A stretch of DNA of 64,000 nt from Pseudomonas sp. RIT-562 (GCF_026241895.1 NZ_JAPJIV010000005.1:62001-126000), one strand, 5' to 3'; shown: positions 35,610 to 44,683, numbered from the stretch's first letter. Program-made: numbers and translations. The notes: generated by a model from the letters alone, not told the origin.

Positions 35610-37355
35610 ATGGTGCAATTAACAAGGTTATTCGTCATAAGCCGCGTCTTTTTTATGGTCTTTCTGATCAGCGGTGCGGCGCATGCAGAAAATTCGTCGA
35701 TCGAGTCGGCAATTGCACCCATCATCCAAAGGGATGCGGCAGCGGATGACAACGTCGGTCAGGCGATCCAGGCCAACCTGGCGCCCCTGAGCACTTCTTT
35801 TCCACCGTTATTGACTGCGCCTCGGCACAAGCGGGTCGACGTTAGCCGCATGGTCCTGGATTTCTACTCCCATCGCGGCTATCGCGCAGCGTGGAGTAAC
35901 GAAAGCGATTCCGCGCAATTGTTCGCCAGCCTCCAGGCCACCGAAGTTGATGGGCTGAACCCTGCGGATTTTCATATCGACGAGTTGGTCCGGTCCCGGA
36001 CGTTATTGCAGGCCGATTCCGCGACACCCGAACAACGGGCAGCCTACGATATTGCCGCCACCCACACGTTTCTCAGCGCGTTGCTGCAATTGCGTCGCGG
36101 CAAGGTCGACCCGTCCCGGCTGGATATCCACTGGAACTTCGACCCCTCTGACGTCGATCCGCGGGAAGACGTGAATAAATTCTTCGTCGCCCTGGATGCC
36201 CATGATGTGGCGGGCGCCTTTGCCCAGGCGCCGCCGCAGGAGTCGGTGTATCGCGGATTGCGCGAGGGCTTGGCGCAATTGCGCAAAGTGCATGCCGCGG
36301 GTGGCTGGCCAAAAGTCGCCGAAGGTCAGTCGCTGAAGCCGGGCATGGATGATCCGGCCGTCGCGCAGCTGCGGGCAAGGTTGGTGGCCGGTGGTTTTCT
36401 CGAGCCACGCCTGGCCCGGGGAACCAAATATGACGGCGCGGTCATTGCCGCAGTGAAGAAGTATCAGGCCGAGCAGTATTTGGGCGCTGATGGCGTGGCT
36501 GGGGCGACCACCCTGGCGGCGTTGAATGTGTCAGTCGATGCCCGTATCGATCAGGTGCGAGTCAACATGGAGCGGGCGCGCTGGCTGCTGTACAAGCTGC
36601 AAGGCACTTTCGTGATCGTGGATATCGCCGGGTATAAAGTGGCGATGTACCGTGACGGCAAGCCGATCTGGCGCTCGCGGGTGCAGGTCGGCAAGCCGTT
36701 CCGTAATACGCCGGTGTTCCAGTCCGAAATCACTTATGTCACGTTCAACCCGACCTGGACCGTGCCCCCGACGATCCTCAAGGAAGACGTGATCCCTAAA
36801 ATCCAGAGAAACCCAGGGTATCTTGCCGCCAACCACATTCGCGTGATCGACCGCGAAGGAGCTGTGCTGGATCCGTCGACTGTCGACTGGAGCAACCCGC
36901 GTGGGGTCAGCCTGCGCCAGGATGCCGGGCCGGACAGTTCGCTGGGGCAGGTGGTAATCCGTTTCCCCAACGACTATGCGATTTATCTGCACGACACGCC
37001 CCATCGCGAGTTGTTCTCCAAGAACATGCGCGCCACCAGTTCCGGCTGCATTCGCGTGGAAAATCCGTTGCAGCTGGTCGAGTTGCTGTTCAACGACCCA
37101 GTGCGCTGGGACAGCGTCGGCATCCAGAAACAGCTGGCCAAGGGCAAGACTGAAAATATCCGGCTGCCGGTGAAAATTCCGGTGCTGTTGGCGTATTGGA
37201 CGGTAGACCTGAGTAATGATGGACGAGTGACGTTCAAACCCGATGTGTACGGCTACGATTCGGCTGTCCTGCGCGGTTTGAACCTGCCGTCGAAATTACC
37301 CATTCTGGACTTGCTGCGGGCAGGAGCTCCCGCCGTGGTGATCAACCCGAAATAA
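35610..37355 (+). CDS. YcbB/LdtD-type L,D-transpeptidase
   Basis: The 581-residue periplasmic enzyme makes 3-3 cross-links in peptidoglycan. After a signal peptide (cut near AHA, about residue 26) come a scaffold domain (about 60-230), a peptidoglycan-binding module (about 240-310, VAGATTLAALNV) and the YkuD catalytic domain (about 330-510). The active site reads YLHDTPHRELFSKNMRATSS, followed by GCIRVENP with the nucleophilic Cys. The domain order matches YcbB (LdtD) of E. coli. AAGGA precedes the ATG at 35610. The DUF115 gene starts 11 bp after it. Confidence 0.92.
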   Translation: MVQLTRLFVISRVFFMVFLISGAAHAENSSIESAIAPIIQRDAAADDNVGQAIQANLAPLSTSFPPLLTAPRHKRVDVSRMVLDFYSHRGYRAAWSNESDSAQLFASLQATEVDGLNPADFHIDELVRSRTLLQADSATPEQRAAYDIAATHTFLSALLQLRRGKVDPSRLDIHWNFDPSDVDPREDVNKFFVALDAHDVAGAFAQAPPQESVYRGLREGLAQLRKVHAAGGWPKVAEGQSLKPGMDDPAVAQLRARLVAGGFLEPRLARGTKYDGAVIAAVKKYQAEQYLGADGVAGATTLAALNVSVDARIDQVRVNMERARWLLYKLQGTFVIVDIAGYKVAMYRDGKPIWRSRVQVGKPFRNTPVFQSEITYVTFNPTWTVPPTILKEDVIPKIQRNPGYLAANHIRVIDREGAVLDPSTVDWSNPRGVSLRQDAGPDSSLGQVVIRFPNDYAIYLHDTPHRELFSKNMRATSSGCIRVENPLQLVELLFNDPVRWDSVGIQKQLAKGKTENIRLPVKIPVLLAYWTVDLSNDGRVTFKPDVYGYDSAVLRGLNLPSKLPILDLLRAGAPAVVINPK

Positions 37356-37366
37356 GGGGGCTGAAT

Positions 37367-38164
37367 ATGGATGTTGCGCAGAAAGCCACGGAACTGGTGA
37401 AAAGTCCGGTCCAGGTGCATGACCTGGATGAGTGTCGCAATATAAATAACGGGGCGGTGTTCATCATCGCCTCGGGTGCGTCTGCCAAAGACTTTCCCCT
37501 CAAGAAGTATGCCGACGTGCCGATGATTACCATGAACGGTGCGATATCGATGTTTATCGGAACGGGCATCAAACCGTACTTTTTCATGTGCTCGGATGAT
37601 GCGTTTTACCGGGAGCAGCCGCGCCTGTTCGCGGAAGCCATGCGCTTGAGCCAGCGGGTTGCCGTGCCGCGAAGCCACGCCTATTGCCAGGCGCTCAACC
37701 CCAAGGGCGAGCTGTATCTGCTGACTCGCGCACCCAGGCTGTCATGGCTGGGCCTGCTGGGGCGACGCGACAGGGAGTTGATCCGCAGCCGCAAGCTGGG
37801 GGCGGGGCGCAATCGCAGCCTGGGTTTCAGCCAAAATCTCAAGCGTGGTTTTTTTGATGCGCGCACCGTGGCTTATGTGGCGCTGCAAATTGCCTATCAC
37901 CTGGGATTTTCCAAAGTGTTCCTGGTGGGCGTCGATTTGAATCAGTCGGTGAAACGCTTTTACGAAACCCCGGGCACATTCGTTTCGCCTTGCACGCTGG
38001 ACGAGCATTTGCATACGCGGATCCTGCCTTCGTTCAAGATCATGTCGAAGTACGTCATGAATCAGAATTTCCAGGTCTACAACCTGTCCGATACCTCGCG
38101 AATCCCCGCCGAATTGGTGCCGCGCGTGACCTTTGAAGATGTCGACAGAATGATTGGCGCCTGA
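37367..38164 (+). CDS. DUF115 / sialyltransferase-fold-like protein
   Basis: The 265-residue protein has an N-terminal Rossmann-like motif (AVFIIASGASAKDFPLKKY) and a second half with YVALQIAYHLGFSKVFLVGVDL. This resembles DUF115/MptE-like and GT42-type proteins, which include LPS-core and flagellin-glycosylation enzymes. No signal peptide or membrane helix was seen. It follows the transpeptidase by 11 bp with AGGGGG before its start and precedes a diguanylate cyclase by 14 bp, so all three may form one operon. A surface-glycan role is inferred; the substrate is unknown. Confidence 0.65.
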   Translation: MDVAQKATELVKSPVQVHDLDECRNINNGAVFIIASGASAKDFPLKKYADVPMITMNGAISMFIGTGIKPYFFMCSDDAFYREQPRLFAEAMRLSQRVAVPRSHAYCQALNPKGELYLLTRAPRLSWLGLLGRRDRELIRSRKLGAGRNRSLGFSQNLKRGFFDARTVAYVALQIAYHLGFSKVFLVGVDLNQSVKRFYETPGTFVSPCTLDEHLHTRILPSFKIMSKYVMNQNFQVYNLSDTSRIPAELVPRVTFEDVDRMIGA

Positions 38165-38178
38165 CGCGCCTCCCCAGG

Positions 38179-39759
38179 ATGAGCTTTTTGCCAATTCCCC
38201 TGCAAGACCCCCAGCACAACCCTGGTGGACCCCTGAAACGACTGCCTCTGCTCAAGGCGGCGGTGCTGTTTATCGCCGCCGTGTGCCTGTGCCTGGTGGG
38301 TTTGCTGTACCTGCAACTGCAGCAGTCACGCAGTCACGACCTGGAACAGGCGCAAGTGGCATCGACCAACTTGACCCGTGCCATGGCGCAGCAGGCCGAA
38401 GATACTTTCATGAATGCCGACCTGGTGTTGAGCAGCCTGGCCGACTGGTTGCAGGCCGATGGCTACGGTGCGGCGCAACTGCCCAGGCTGCAGAAGACCT
38501 TCGCGCGGCGAGTGCTCGCCCTGAATCAGCTGCACGGGATTTTCCTGTTCGACCGGCAGGGGCAGTGGGTGGTGACCTCGTTCGAGGATCTGCCCCACGG
38601 CAAGGGCGTTGCTGATCGAGACTACTTCAAGTTCCACCAGCAGAATGCATCTTCGGTGGCGCACATCGGGCCGGCGATCCGCAGTCGCGAGAATGGCGAG
38701 TGGATCATCCCGCTGTCCAAGCGCGTCAACGACAGGAATGGCAAATTCCTGGGCGTGTTGATGGCCGGGATCAAGATGTCGTACTTCGACCAGTTCTTCA
38801 AAAGCTTCAGTATCGACGACAACGGTTCGATGTTCCTCGCCCTGACCGATGGCACGCTGCTGGCGCGCAGGCCTTTTGTCGAAGCGCAGATTGGCTCGAC
38901 CCTGGCCCAGGGGGAAATCTTTCAGAAGTGGCTGCCCAGTGCATCCTCCGGCAACGCCATGGTCAACTCGGTGGTGGACGGCGTCATGCGGCTGCACGGT
39001 TATCGGCAGCTGGACGCCTATCCGCTGGTGGTCTCGGCCGCTTCTTCGCAAACGGCGATCCTCAAACACTGGTCGGACACCGCATTCCAGTCGAGCGTGA
39101 TCGTGGCCCTGGTGGTGCTGGGCGTTAGCCTGTTCGGTTGGGTGTTTGTACATCAGGTGCGTGATAGCGAGCGCATCGAGGCCGATCTGCGGGCCGCGCA
39201 GGAGGCTCTGGAGCTGATCGCAACTCACGACAGCCTGACCGGGCTGGCCAATCGGAGGTTGTTCGAGCGGGCGCTGGACATCGAGTTCGGACGTGGGGCG
39301 CGGCTGGGCACTTCATTGAGCCTGATCATGCTAGACATCGATTTTTTCAAGCGCTACAACGACGCCTATGGTCACGTCGCTGGAGACCATTGCCTGGCGC
39401 AGGTGGCGGGGGCGGTGAAGGCTTGCTGTCATCGCAAGGCTGATCTGGCAGTGCGTTATGGCGGGGAGGAATTTGCGGTACTGCTGCCCGATACCGACCT
39501 GCGCGGGGCGACAGTCATTGCCGAGGAAATCAGGCGCAAAGTCATCGGCAAGAACATCACCCACAGCGGGTCGCCCACCGGGTACGTGACGGTGAGTCTG
39601 GGCTGCTATTCATTCGTGCCGAGCGCGCGCGACAGTGTCGAAGTGTTCATCGAGCGCGCCGATGCCGCGCTTTATCAAGCCAAACATTCAGGGCGCAACC
39701 GCGTTGCGGTGCTGTCGATGGAAGGCGCCGACGAGGCGTTGATGCGTTCAGATCGCTAA
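38179..39759 (+). CDS. Membrane diguanylate cyclase with Cache-type sensor
   Basis: The 526-residue protein makes c-di-GMP from two GTP. One helix (about 24-46) precedes a periplasmic double-Cache-like sensor (about 47-300), which contains DRDYFKFHQQN and the IGPAIRSRENGEWIIPLSKR motif typical of such domains. A second helix (about 303-325) leads to a GGDEF domain with the active site GGEEF (428-432) and an intact inhibitory site RKAD (419-422). It should therefore be an active, product-inhibited cyclase. The ligand is unknown. It lies 14 bp after the DUF115 gene. Confidence 0.92.
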   Translation: MSFLPIPLQDPQHNPGGPLKRLPLLKAAVLFIAAVCLCLVGLLYLQLQQSRSHDLEQAQVASTNLTRAMAQQAEDTFMNADLVLSSLADWLQADGYGAAQLPRLQKTFARRVLALNQLHGIFLFDRQGQWVVTSFEDLPHGKGVADRDYFKFHQQNASSVAHIGPAIRSRENGEWIIPLSKRVNDRNGKFLGVLMAGIKMSYFDQFFKSFSIDDNGSMFLALTDGTLLARRPFVEAQIGSTLAQGEIFQKWLPSASSGNAMVNSVVDGVMRLHGYRQLDAYPLVVSAASSQTAILKHWSDTAFQSSVIVALVVLGVSLFGWVFVHQVRDSERIEADLRAAQEALELIATHDSLTGLANRRLFERALDIEFGRGARLGTSLSLIMLDIDFFKRYNDAYGHVAGDHCLAQVAGAVKACCHRKADLAVRYGGEEFAVLLPDTDLRGATVIAEEIRRKVIGKNITHSGSPTGYVTVSLGCYSFVPSARDSVEVFIERADAALYQAKHSGRNRVAVLSMEGADEALMRSDR

Positions 39760-39779
39760 ACGAATACAGGGCAACGCAA

Positions 39780-39800
39780 GCAGCCGAGGTCATCGGCTGC
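39780..39800. terminator. Hairpin between the cyclase gene and the Gly-rich gene
   Basis: GCAGCCGA and TCGGCTGC form a perfect 8-bp stem with a 5-nt loop between converging genes. The following T tract is poor, so it is a weak terminator candidate. Confidence 0.45.
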
Positions 39801-39810
39801 CTTTACGCGT

Positions 39811-40140
39811 TCAGCTGCCGGTGCCACCACCCGCACCGCCAGTCCCGCCGCCTGCGGCACCGGTGCCGCCGCCCGCGCCAGAGCCACTGGTACCGCCATT
39901 GGTGCCAGTGCTGCCGCCGCTACTGCTGCCGCTGCCAGTGGAAGGCGTCGAGCCGCTGCCGCTGCCTGTACCGCCAGACGGCATGGCTGGAGTGTTATTG
40001 GGTGACATCGTCGAGCCACCGACGGACCCTGACTTGGTCCCGGTAGCGTCTGCGCCATCGCCGGTCGCCGCGTAAGCACCCAGCGAAGCGGCGGACATCA
40101 GGCCGGCCAGAACCAGCGAAGTGATCTTGAGCGTTTTCAT
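39811..40140 (-). CDS. Secreted Gly/Ser/Thr-rich low-complexity protein
   Basis: The 109-residue protein has a signal peptide (MKTLKITSLVLAGLMSAASL, cut near AYA at about 25). The mature part is almost only Gly, Ser, Thr, Ala and Pro, in short irregular repeats such as GTGSGSGST and GGGTGGAGGG. It should be disordered in the periplasm or outside the cell. GGAG precedes the ATG at 40140; longer in-frame readings upstream are unlikely. I do not recognise a function. Confidence 0.7.
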   Translation of the reverse strand: MKTLKITSLVLAGLMSAASLGAYAATGDGADATGTKSGSVGGSTMSPNNTPAMPSGGTGSGSGSTPSTGSGSSSGGSTGTNGGTSGSGAGGGTGAAGGGTGGAGGGTGS

Positions 40141-40314
40141 GGTACGTCTCCGCAAATGAGTCGTTACCTGATATTGGGTGGCGGGGAAGGTGGTTGGTGC
40201 CGATTGGATGACGAGTGGTCGGTTCAGACGCATCCGCTCCAACCCATCCCGACGCAACCACCTAAACAGCCCGCTGTCACAACCTGGACACCTCGCCACC
40301 AGGAGCGCCGGCCC

Positions 40315-41109
40315 ATGAAAAAACTGCGAATCGCCACCTTCAACGTCAATGGCATGCGCGCCCGGTTGCCAAACCTGCTGGCCTGGCTGGAGCGCGAGCA
40401 GCCGGACATCGTTTGCCTGCAGGAGCTCAAGTCGGTTGACAGTGCGTTTCCTGCGGCCGAGCTTGAAGCCGCCGGATATGGTGCCATCTGGCAGGGACAG
40501 TCGTCGTGGAATGGCGTGGCGATCCTGGCGCGGGATGCGCAACCGCTGGAAAGCCGGCGCGGGCTGCCAGGCGATGACAGCGATACGCACAGCCGCTACA
40601 TCGAGGCCGCCGTGCATGGGGTGCTGGTGGGTTGTCTTTATCTGCCCAACGGCAACCCGCAGCCCGGACCCAAATTCGATTACAAGCTGGCCTGGTTCGA
40701 GCGACTGATCGCCTATGCCAAGGACCTGCAGGCCAGTGACCACCCGGTGGTGCTGGCCGGTGACTACAACGTAGTGCCCACCGACATGGATATCTACAAC
40801 CCGCGCTCCTGGCTAAAGGATGCGTTACTCCAGCCGGAAAGTCGCGAGTGCTACCAGCGCCTGCTCGATCAGGGCTGGACCGACTCCCTGCGCCACCTCT
40901 ACCCGGAAGATCGGCTCTACACGTTCTGGGACTACTTCCGCCAGCACTGGCAGAAAAACTCGGGCCTGCGCATCGACCACCTGCTGCTCAACCCGGCGTT
41001 GAGTCCCTACCTGCAAGAAGCCGGAGTGGATGCCTGGGTACGCAACGAACCGCACGCCAGCGACCACGCGCCTACCTGGATTCGCCTGGGCTCGCGCAAG
41101 CGCCGGTGA
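40315..41109 (+). CDS. xthA: Exodeoxyribonuclease III-type AP endonuclease
   Basis: The 264-residue enzyme cuts DNA at abasic sites and trims 3' ends in base-excision repair. Exonuclease III motifs are present: RIATFNVNGMRARL, the metal-binding Glu in CLQELKS, AGDYNVVPTDMDIYNP, LRIDHLLLNP and the final catalytic SDHAPTW. The ATG at 40315 gives the typical start MKKLRIATFNVNG. It is distinct from ExoA/Crc-like proteins. The 174-bp gap upstream may hold its promoter. Confidence 0.92.
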   Translation: MKKLRIATFNVNGMRARLPNLLAWLEREQPDIVCLQELKSVDSAFPAAELEAAGYGAIWQGQSSWNGVAILARDAQPLESRRGLPGDDSDTHSRYIEAAVHGVLVGCLYLPNGNPQPGPKFDYKLAWFERLIAYAKDLQASDHPVVLAGDYNVVPTDMDIYNPRSWLKDALLQPESRECYQRLLDQGWTDSLRHLYPEDRLYTFWDYFRQHWQKNSGLRIDHLLLNPALSPYLQEAGVDAWVRNEPHASDHAPTWIRLGSRKRR

Positions 41110-41217
41110 TTTGCAGGCAGCTGATTGGTGAAATCAATTGTCAGTCCCGTGCGCTTTTGGCCTATACCTGTCGCCCATTGGCGGAGCGATCCGCGGCATC
41201 GGCATAAGGACTGAGCA

Positions 41218-42045
41218 ATGAGCGAGACACGCCTGGGCAACCTTGCGCACTACCTGCAACTTCTGGGATTCGAGGCGCCCCCTGCACCGACGCTCGAAAC
41301 CTTGCGCCAACTGCAACTGCGTCACACCGGGGTTTTTCCGTTTGAAAACCTGGCGACCCTGGCGCGCGAGCCGGTGCTGATCGACCTGCCGTCCATCGAA
41401 CGAAAACTGCTGCAAGAGCAGCGCGGCGGCTACTGCTACGAACTCAATCATATTTTTTTCGCGTTGCTCCAGGAGCTGGGCTTCGATGTTCGCGGAATCA
41501 CCGGCCGCGTGGTGATGGGCCAACCCGAAGGGGCGTGGACCGCCCGTACCCACCGCTTGAGCCTGGTGCACCTGGACGGCGTGCGCTACATCAGCGACGT
41601 CGGGTTCGGCGGCATGGTCCCCACCGCGCCGCTATTGCTCGACTCTACCGCCGAGCAGGCTACACCGCACGAACCCTACCGGATCGCACAGCACGAGGAT
41701 GGCTTCACCTTGTACGCCAAGGTCGCTGGTGAATGGCGGCCGATGTACATCTTCGACCTGCAGCGTCAGGAGGAGGTCGATTACGCCGTCGGCAACTGGT
41801 ACGTCTCGACCCATCCCGACTCGTCTTTTGCCAGGCAACTAATGGTGGCACGGACTGGGGATGGGTGGCGGCGCACGCTCAACAACGGCAGTTTTGCGAT
41901 CCATCGGCTCGGCTACGACAGCGAGCGGAGGGAAGTCGCTGACGTGGAAGAGCTCGTTGCCTTGCTCCAGAGCGAGTTTGGCATTCGACTGCCGGCGCAT
42001 GCGGGCTTGAGGCAGACCCTGGCCCGCCTGGTAGGTAACGCGTAG
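41218..42045 (+). CDS. Arylamine N-acetyltransferase
   Basis: This cytosolic enzyme transfers acetyl from acetyl-CoA to arylamines and hydrazines. The 275-residue protein has the full catalytic triad: C73 in RGGYCYELN, H112 in RTHRLSLV and D127 in SDVGFGG. The N-terminal helical region ends VFPFENLA, as in all NATs. It stands alone, 108 bp after xthA, and ends about 200 bp before a purine permease gene. Its natural substrate is unknown. Confidence 0.93.
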   Translation: MSETRLGNLAHYLQLLGFEAPPAPTLETLRQLQLRHTGVFPFENLATLAREPVLIDLPSIERKLLQEQRGGYCYELNHIFFALLQELGFDVRGITGRVVMGQPEGAWTARTHRLSLVHLDGVRYISDVGFGGMVPTAPLLLDSTAEQATPHEPYRIAQHEDGFTLYAKVAGEWRPMYIFDLQRQEEVDYAVGNWYVSTHPDSSFARQLMVARTGDGWRRTLNNGSFAIHRLGYDSERREVADVEELVALLQSEFGIRLPAHAGLRQTLARLVGNA

Positions 42046-42172
42046 AGCCGCCATGCAAAAGACTGGCGGTGGGGAGGGGGGAAAATCGCCGGGTAAAATT
42101 TGATCGCGGATTTTGCCGGCAAAGCCAGCGTATTCAAGGGTGGGGTGGACGGGTGTCCATAATCTGACTGGT

Positions 42173-42188
42173 GAGTTGTATACAACTC
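42173..42188. promoter_or_regulatory. Perfect 16-bp palindrome upstream of purine permease
   Basis: GAGTTGTATACAACTC is a perfect palindrome 68 bp upstream of the permease ATG. Its core TTGTATACAA fits the GT-N2-AC pattern of GntR/FadR-type operators. A related TTGCATACAG lies 22 bp further on, at about 42210-42219. Confidence 0.55.
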
Positions 42189-42255
42189 TATAGACATTTG
42201 TCCTGAGTCTTGCATACAGTGTGCGCATAACAAAAAACCAGGGAACCCCCCAATC

Positions 42256-43773
42256 ATGAAAACGCCCCATGTTTCACACCAACGGCCCGAGGATGAAAAT
42301 CTTGGGATCGGCGCGAATATGGCTTATGGCCTGCAACACGTTCTGACCATGTACGGTGGCATCGTTGCGGTGCCGTTGATCATCGGTCAGGCGGCCGGGC
42401 TGTCGCCGGCGGACATCGGTTTGTTGATTGCTGCTTCATTGTTTGCAGGGGGCCTGGCAACGTTGCTGCAGACCCTTGGTTTACCGTTTTTTGGCTGTCA
42501 GTTGCCGCTGGTACAGGGCGTGTCGTTCTCCGGCGTTGCGACCATGGTGGCGATCGTCAGCAGTGGCGGGGAGGGCGGGTTCCAGTCGATCCTGGGGGCG
42601 GTGATTGCCGCGTCGTTGATCGGGTTGCTCATAACCCCGGTGTTCTCGCGAATCACCAAATTCTTCCCGCCACTGGTCACCGGCATCGTGATCACCACCA
42701 TCGGCCTGACGCTGATGCCCGTGGCGGCACGCTGGGCAATGGGCGGTAACAGTCACGCGCCGGACTTCGGCAGCATGGCGAACATCGGCCTGGCAGCACT
42801 GACGCTGGTGCTGGTGCTACTGCTGAGCAAAGTCGGCAGCGCGACCATCTCGCGCTTGTCGATCCTGCTGGCCATGGTCATCGGCACGGTTATCGCGGTG
42901 TTCCTCGGCATGGCGGACTTCTCGTCCGTGACCGAAGGCCCGATGTTCGGTTTCCCGACACCGTTCCACTTCGGCATGCCGACTTTCCACTTCGCCGCGA
43001 TCCTGTCGATGTGCATTGTGGTCATGGTGACGCTGGTGGAAACCTCGGCTGACATCCTCGCCGTGGGCGAAATCATCGAGACCAAGGTCGATTCCAAGCG
43101 CCTGGGCAATGGTCTGCGCGCCGACATGCTGTCGAGCATGATCGCGCCGATCTTTGGTTCGTTCACCCAAAGCGCATTCGCCCAGAACGTCGGGCTGGTG
43201 GCGGTGACCGGGATCAAGAGTCGCTTCGTGGTCGCGACGGGCGGGCTGTTCCTGGTGGTCCTCGGCCTGTTGCCGTTCATGGGGCGGGTCATTGCGGCGG
43301 TGCCCACTTCGGTGCTCGGCGGTGCTGGCATCGTGCTGTTTGGCACCGTGGCGGCCAGCGGTATCCGGACGCTGTCCAAGGTTGATTATCGTAACAACGT
43401 GAACCTGATCATCGTCGCAACCTCGATCGGCTTCGGCATGATCCCCATCGCTGCGCCGAACTTCTACGACCATTTCCCGAGCTGGTTCGCGACCATCTTC
43501 CATTCGGGCATCAGCTCGTCGGCGATCATGGCGATCGTGCTCAACCTGGCGTTTAACCACCTGACGGCGGGCAACTCCGATCAGCAGTCGGTGTTTGCTG
43601 CCGGTACCGAGCGGGTGTTGCGTTATCAGGATCTGGCGGCGCTGCGTGAAGGCGATTACTTCAGTGACGGCAAGCTGCATGACTGCGACGGCAAGGAGAT
43701 TCCGGTGGTGGAGGTTGACCATGGGCATGGAGAGCCGCGGCCGGTGCAGGCGAAGACGGGTGAGCATGTCTGA
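42256..43773 (+). CDS. NCS2 nucleobase:cation symporter (xanthine/urate type)
   Basis: The 505-residue inner-membrane transporter has about 14 helices and the NCS2 motifs QHVLTMYGGIVAVPLIIG near the N-terminus and VTLVETSADILAVGEI in the substrate-binding region. The Asn-rich NS/NT-type loop FTQSAFAQNVGLV is also present. The family imports purines such as xanthine or uric acid with protons. A 60-residue hydrophilic, His/Asp-rich C-terminal tail follows. A perfect palindrome in the upstream region suggests repression by a GntR-type regulator that is not in this window. Substrate choice cannot be decided from the sequence. Confidence 0.88.
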   Translation: MKTPHVSHQRPEDENLGIGANMAYGLQHVLTMYGGIVAVPLIIGQAAGLSPADIGLLIAASLFAGGLATLLQTLGLPFFGCQLPLVQGVSFSGVATMVAIVSSGGEGGFQSILGAVIAASLIGLLITPVFSRITKFFPPLVTGIVITTIGLTLMPVAARWAMGGNSHAPDFGSMANIGLAALTLVLVLLLSKVGSATISRLSILLAMVIGTVIAVFLGMADFSSVTEGPMFGFPTPFHFGMPTFHFAAILSMCIVVMVTLVETSADILAVGEIIETKVDSKRLGNGLRADMLSSMIAPIFGSFTQSAFAQNVGLVAVTGIKSRFVVATGGLFLVVLGLLPFMGRVIAAVPTSVLGGAGIVLFGTVAASGIRTLSKVDYRNNVNLIIVATSIGFGMIPIAAPNFYDHFPSWFATIFHSGISSSAIMAIVLNLAFNHLTAGNSDQQSVFAAGTERVLRYQDLAALREGDYFSDGKLHDCDGKEIPVVEVDHGHGEPRPVQAKTGEHV

Positions 43774-43782
43774 TCTATCACT

Positions 43783-43880
43783 GTAGCAGCGAGCCTGCTC
43801 GCGACGGACGTCAACGATCACGCGTATTTTCTGATCTAACGCGGCGATCTCAAGTCCATCCTGAGCAGGCTCGCTCCTAC
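43783..43880. repeat. REPIN, GTAGCAGCGAGCCTGCTCGCGA type
   Basis: The left arm (about 43783-43804) and right arm (about 43863-43880) are inverted with one or two mismatches around a 58-bp spacer, downstream of the permease gene. Confidence 0.8.
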
Positions 43881-43893
43881 ATGTAGCGCCCAC

Positions 43894-43929
43894 AAAAAAG
43901 CCCCTGAATCTTCCGATTCAGGGGCTTTT
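43894..43929. terminator. Terminator of the permease gene and tRNA-Asn
   Basis: GCCCCTGAATC-TTCC-GATTCAGGGGC is a perfect 11-bp stem with flanking A and T runs. It lies between the permease gene and the oppositely oriented tRNA-Asn and can serve both. Confidence 0.93.
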
Positions 43930-43943
43930 CAGTTCTTGCTGTC

Positions 43944-44019
<76 letters not shown>

Positions 44020-44028
44020 ATGGCGTGT

Positions 44029-44056
44029 ATGTTACTGATTCAAAAAGAGAAGTCAA
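44029..44056 (-). promoter_or_regulatory. Promoter of tRNA-Asn
   Basis: On the minus strand TTGACT (44056-44051) and TAACAT (44034-44029) are 16 bp apart. The -10 box ends 9 bp before the tRNA. Confidence 0.65.
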
Positions 44057-44246
44057 GCACCTGTGGCGAAAATCGACAATTCGTCGAGACGAGTGGTGGT
44101 TTTTCCGCCTTTGGCGGTTACCAGAATTCCCTCAGGGGTCTACCATGGCCGCCCGGAAGTGGTTACACGCGCTGCCGGCCATTCGCCGAAAAGGTACGCG
44201 CCATGAATCACCCAGTTTTCACCTGTAAAGCCAAAGGGGTGCGCGC

Positions 44247-44477
44247 ATGAGCATCGCCCAGATCAGCCTGCCCAAAGGTGTCGGTCCGCATGCTGAAAAG
44301 CTGTTCGACGCGATCACCCAGGCCAGCACCGCCGAAGAACTGAATCGTGCCGCAGGCAAGGCCGAGGGCTTCGTGCTCGGCCTGGAAAGCACCAAGGCCA
44401 TCAAGAGCCAGGTCGCCGAATCGCTCTACGTCGCTTATGACGACGCGGCAAGCCAGCGTGCCGGCGAGCTGTCTTAA
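44247..44477 (+). CDS. Conserved small protein of unknown function
   Basis: A 76-residue soluble protein preceded by AAAGGGG. It is predicted to be mostly helical (KLFDAITQASTAEELNRAAGKAEGF is the core, best read as residues 18-42). No known domain is recognised. The same small gene seems to sit beside tRNA-Asn and the aminotransferase in other Pseudomonas. Its TAA stop shares bases with the stop of the convergent gene. The 227 bp upstream of it hold only the tRNA-Asn promoter and its own leader. Confidence 0.7.
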   Translation: MSIAQISLPKGVGPHAEKLFDAITQASTAEELNRAAGKAEGFVLGLESTKAIKSQVAESLYVAYDDAASQRAGELS

Positions 44478-44683
44478 CCGCCGAAGGTAAAAGTGCCGAG
44501 CATCAGCTTGCCGTACACCATGGTGGCCGCCAGCTGCACCAGCCACAGGGCCAAGCCGCCCAGAAATACCCCGGCTGCTACTTGCAGCACCAGGTTGTTG
44601 CCGCGTTTGGCCGCAGGGCGAGGGACGAAATGGTCCAGTTCATCCAGGTCATCGCGCTCGGCGCGCAGGTCATCGTTTTTCAT
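44474..44683 (-). CDS. Small single-helix membrane protein
   Basis: A 69-residue protein with a charged N-terminus (MKNDDLRAERDDLDELDHF) and hydrophobic stretches from about residue 32 to 59 that form one or two membrane segments. GGAAA lies before the ATG. The function is unknown. Its stop codon overlaps that of the facing gene in the sequence TTAA. Confidence 0.7.
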   Translation of the reverse strand: MKNDDLRAERDDLDELDHFVPRPAAKRGNNLVLQVAAGVFLGGLALWLVQLAATMVYGKLMLGTFTFGG

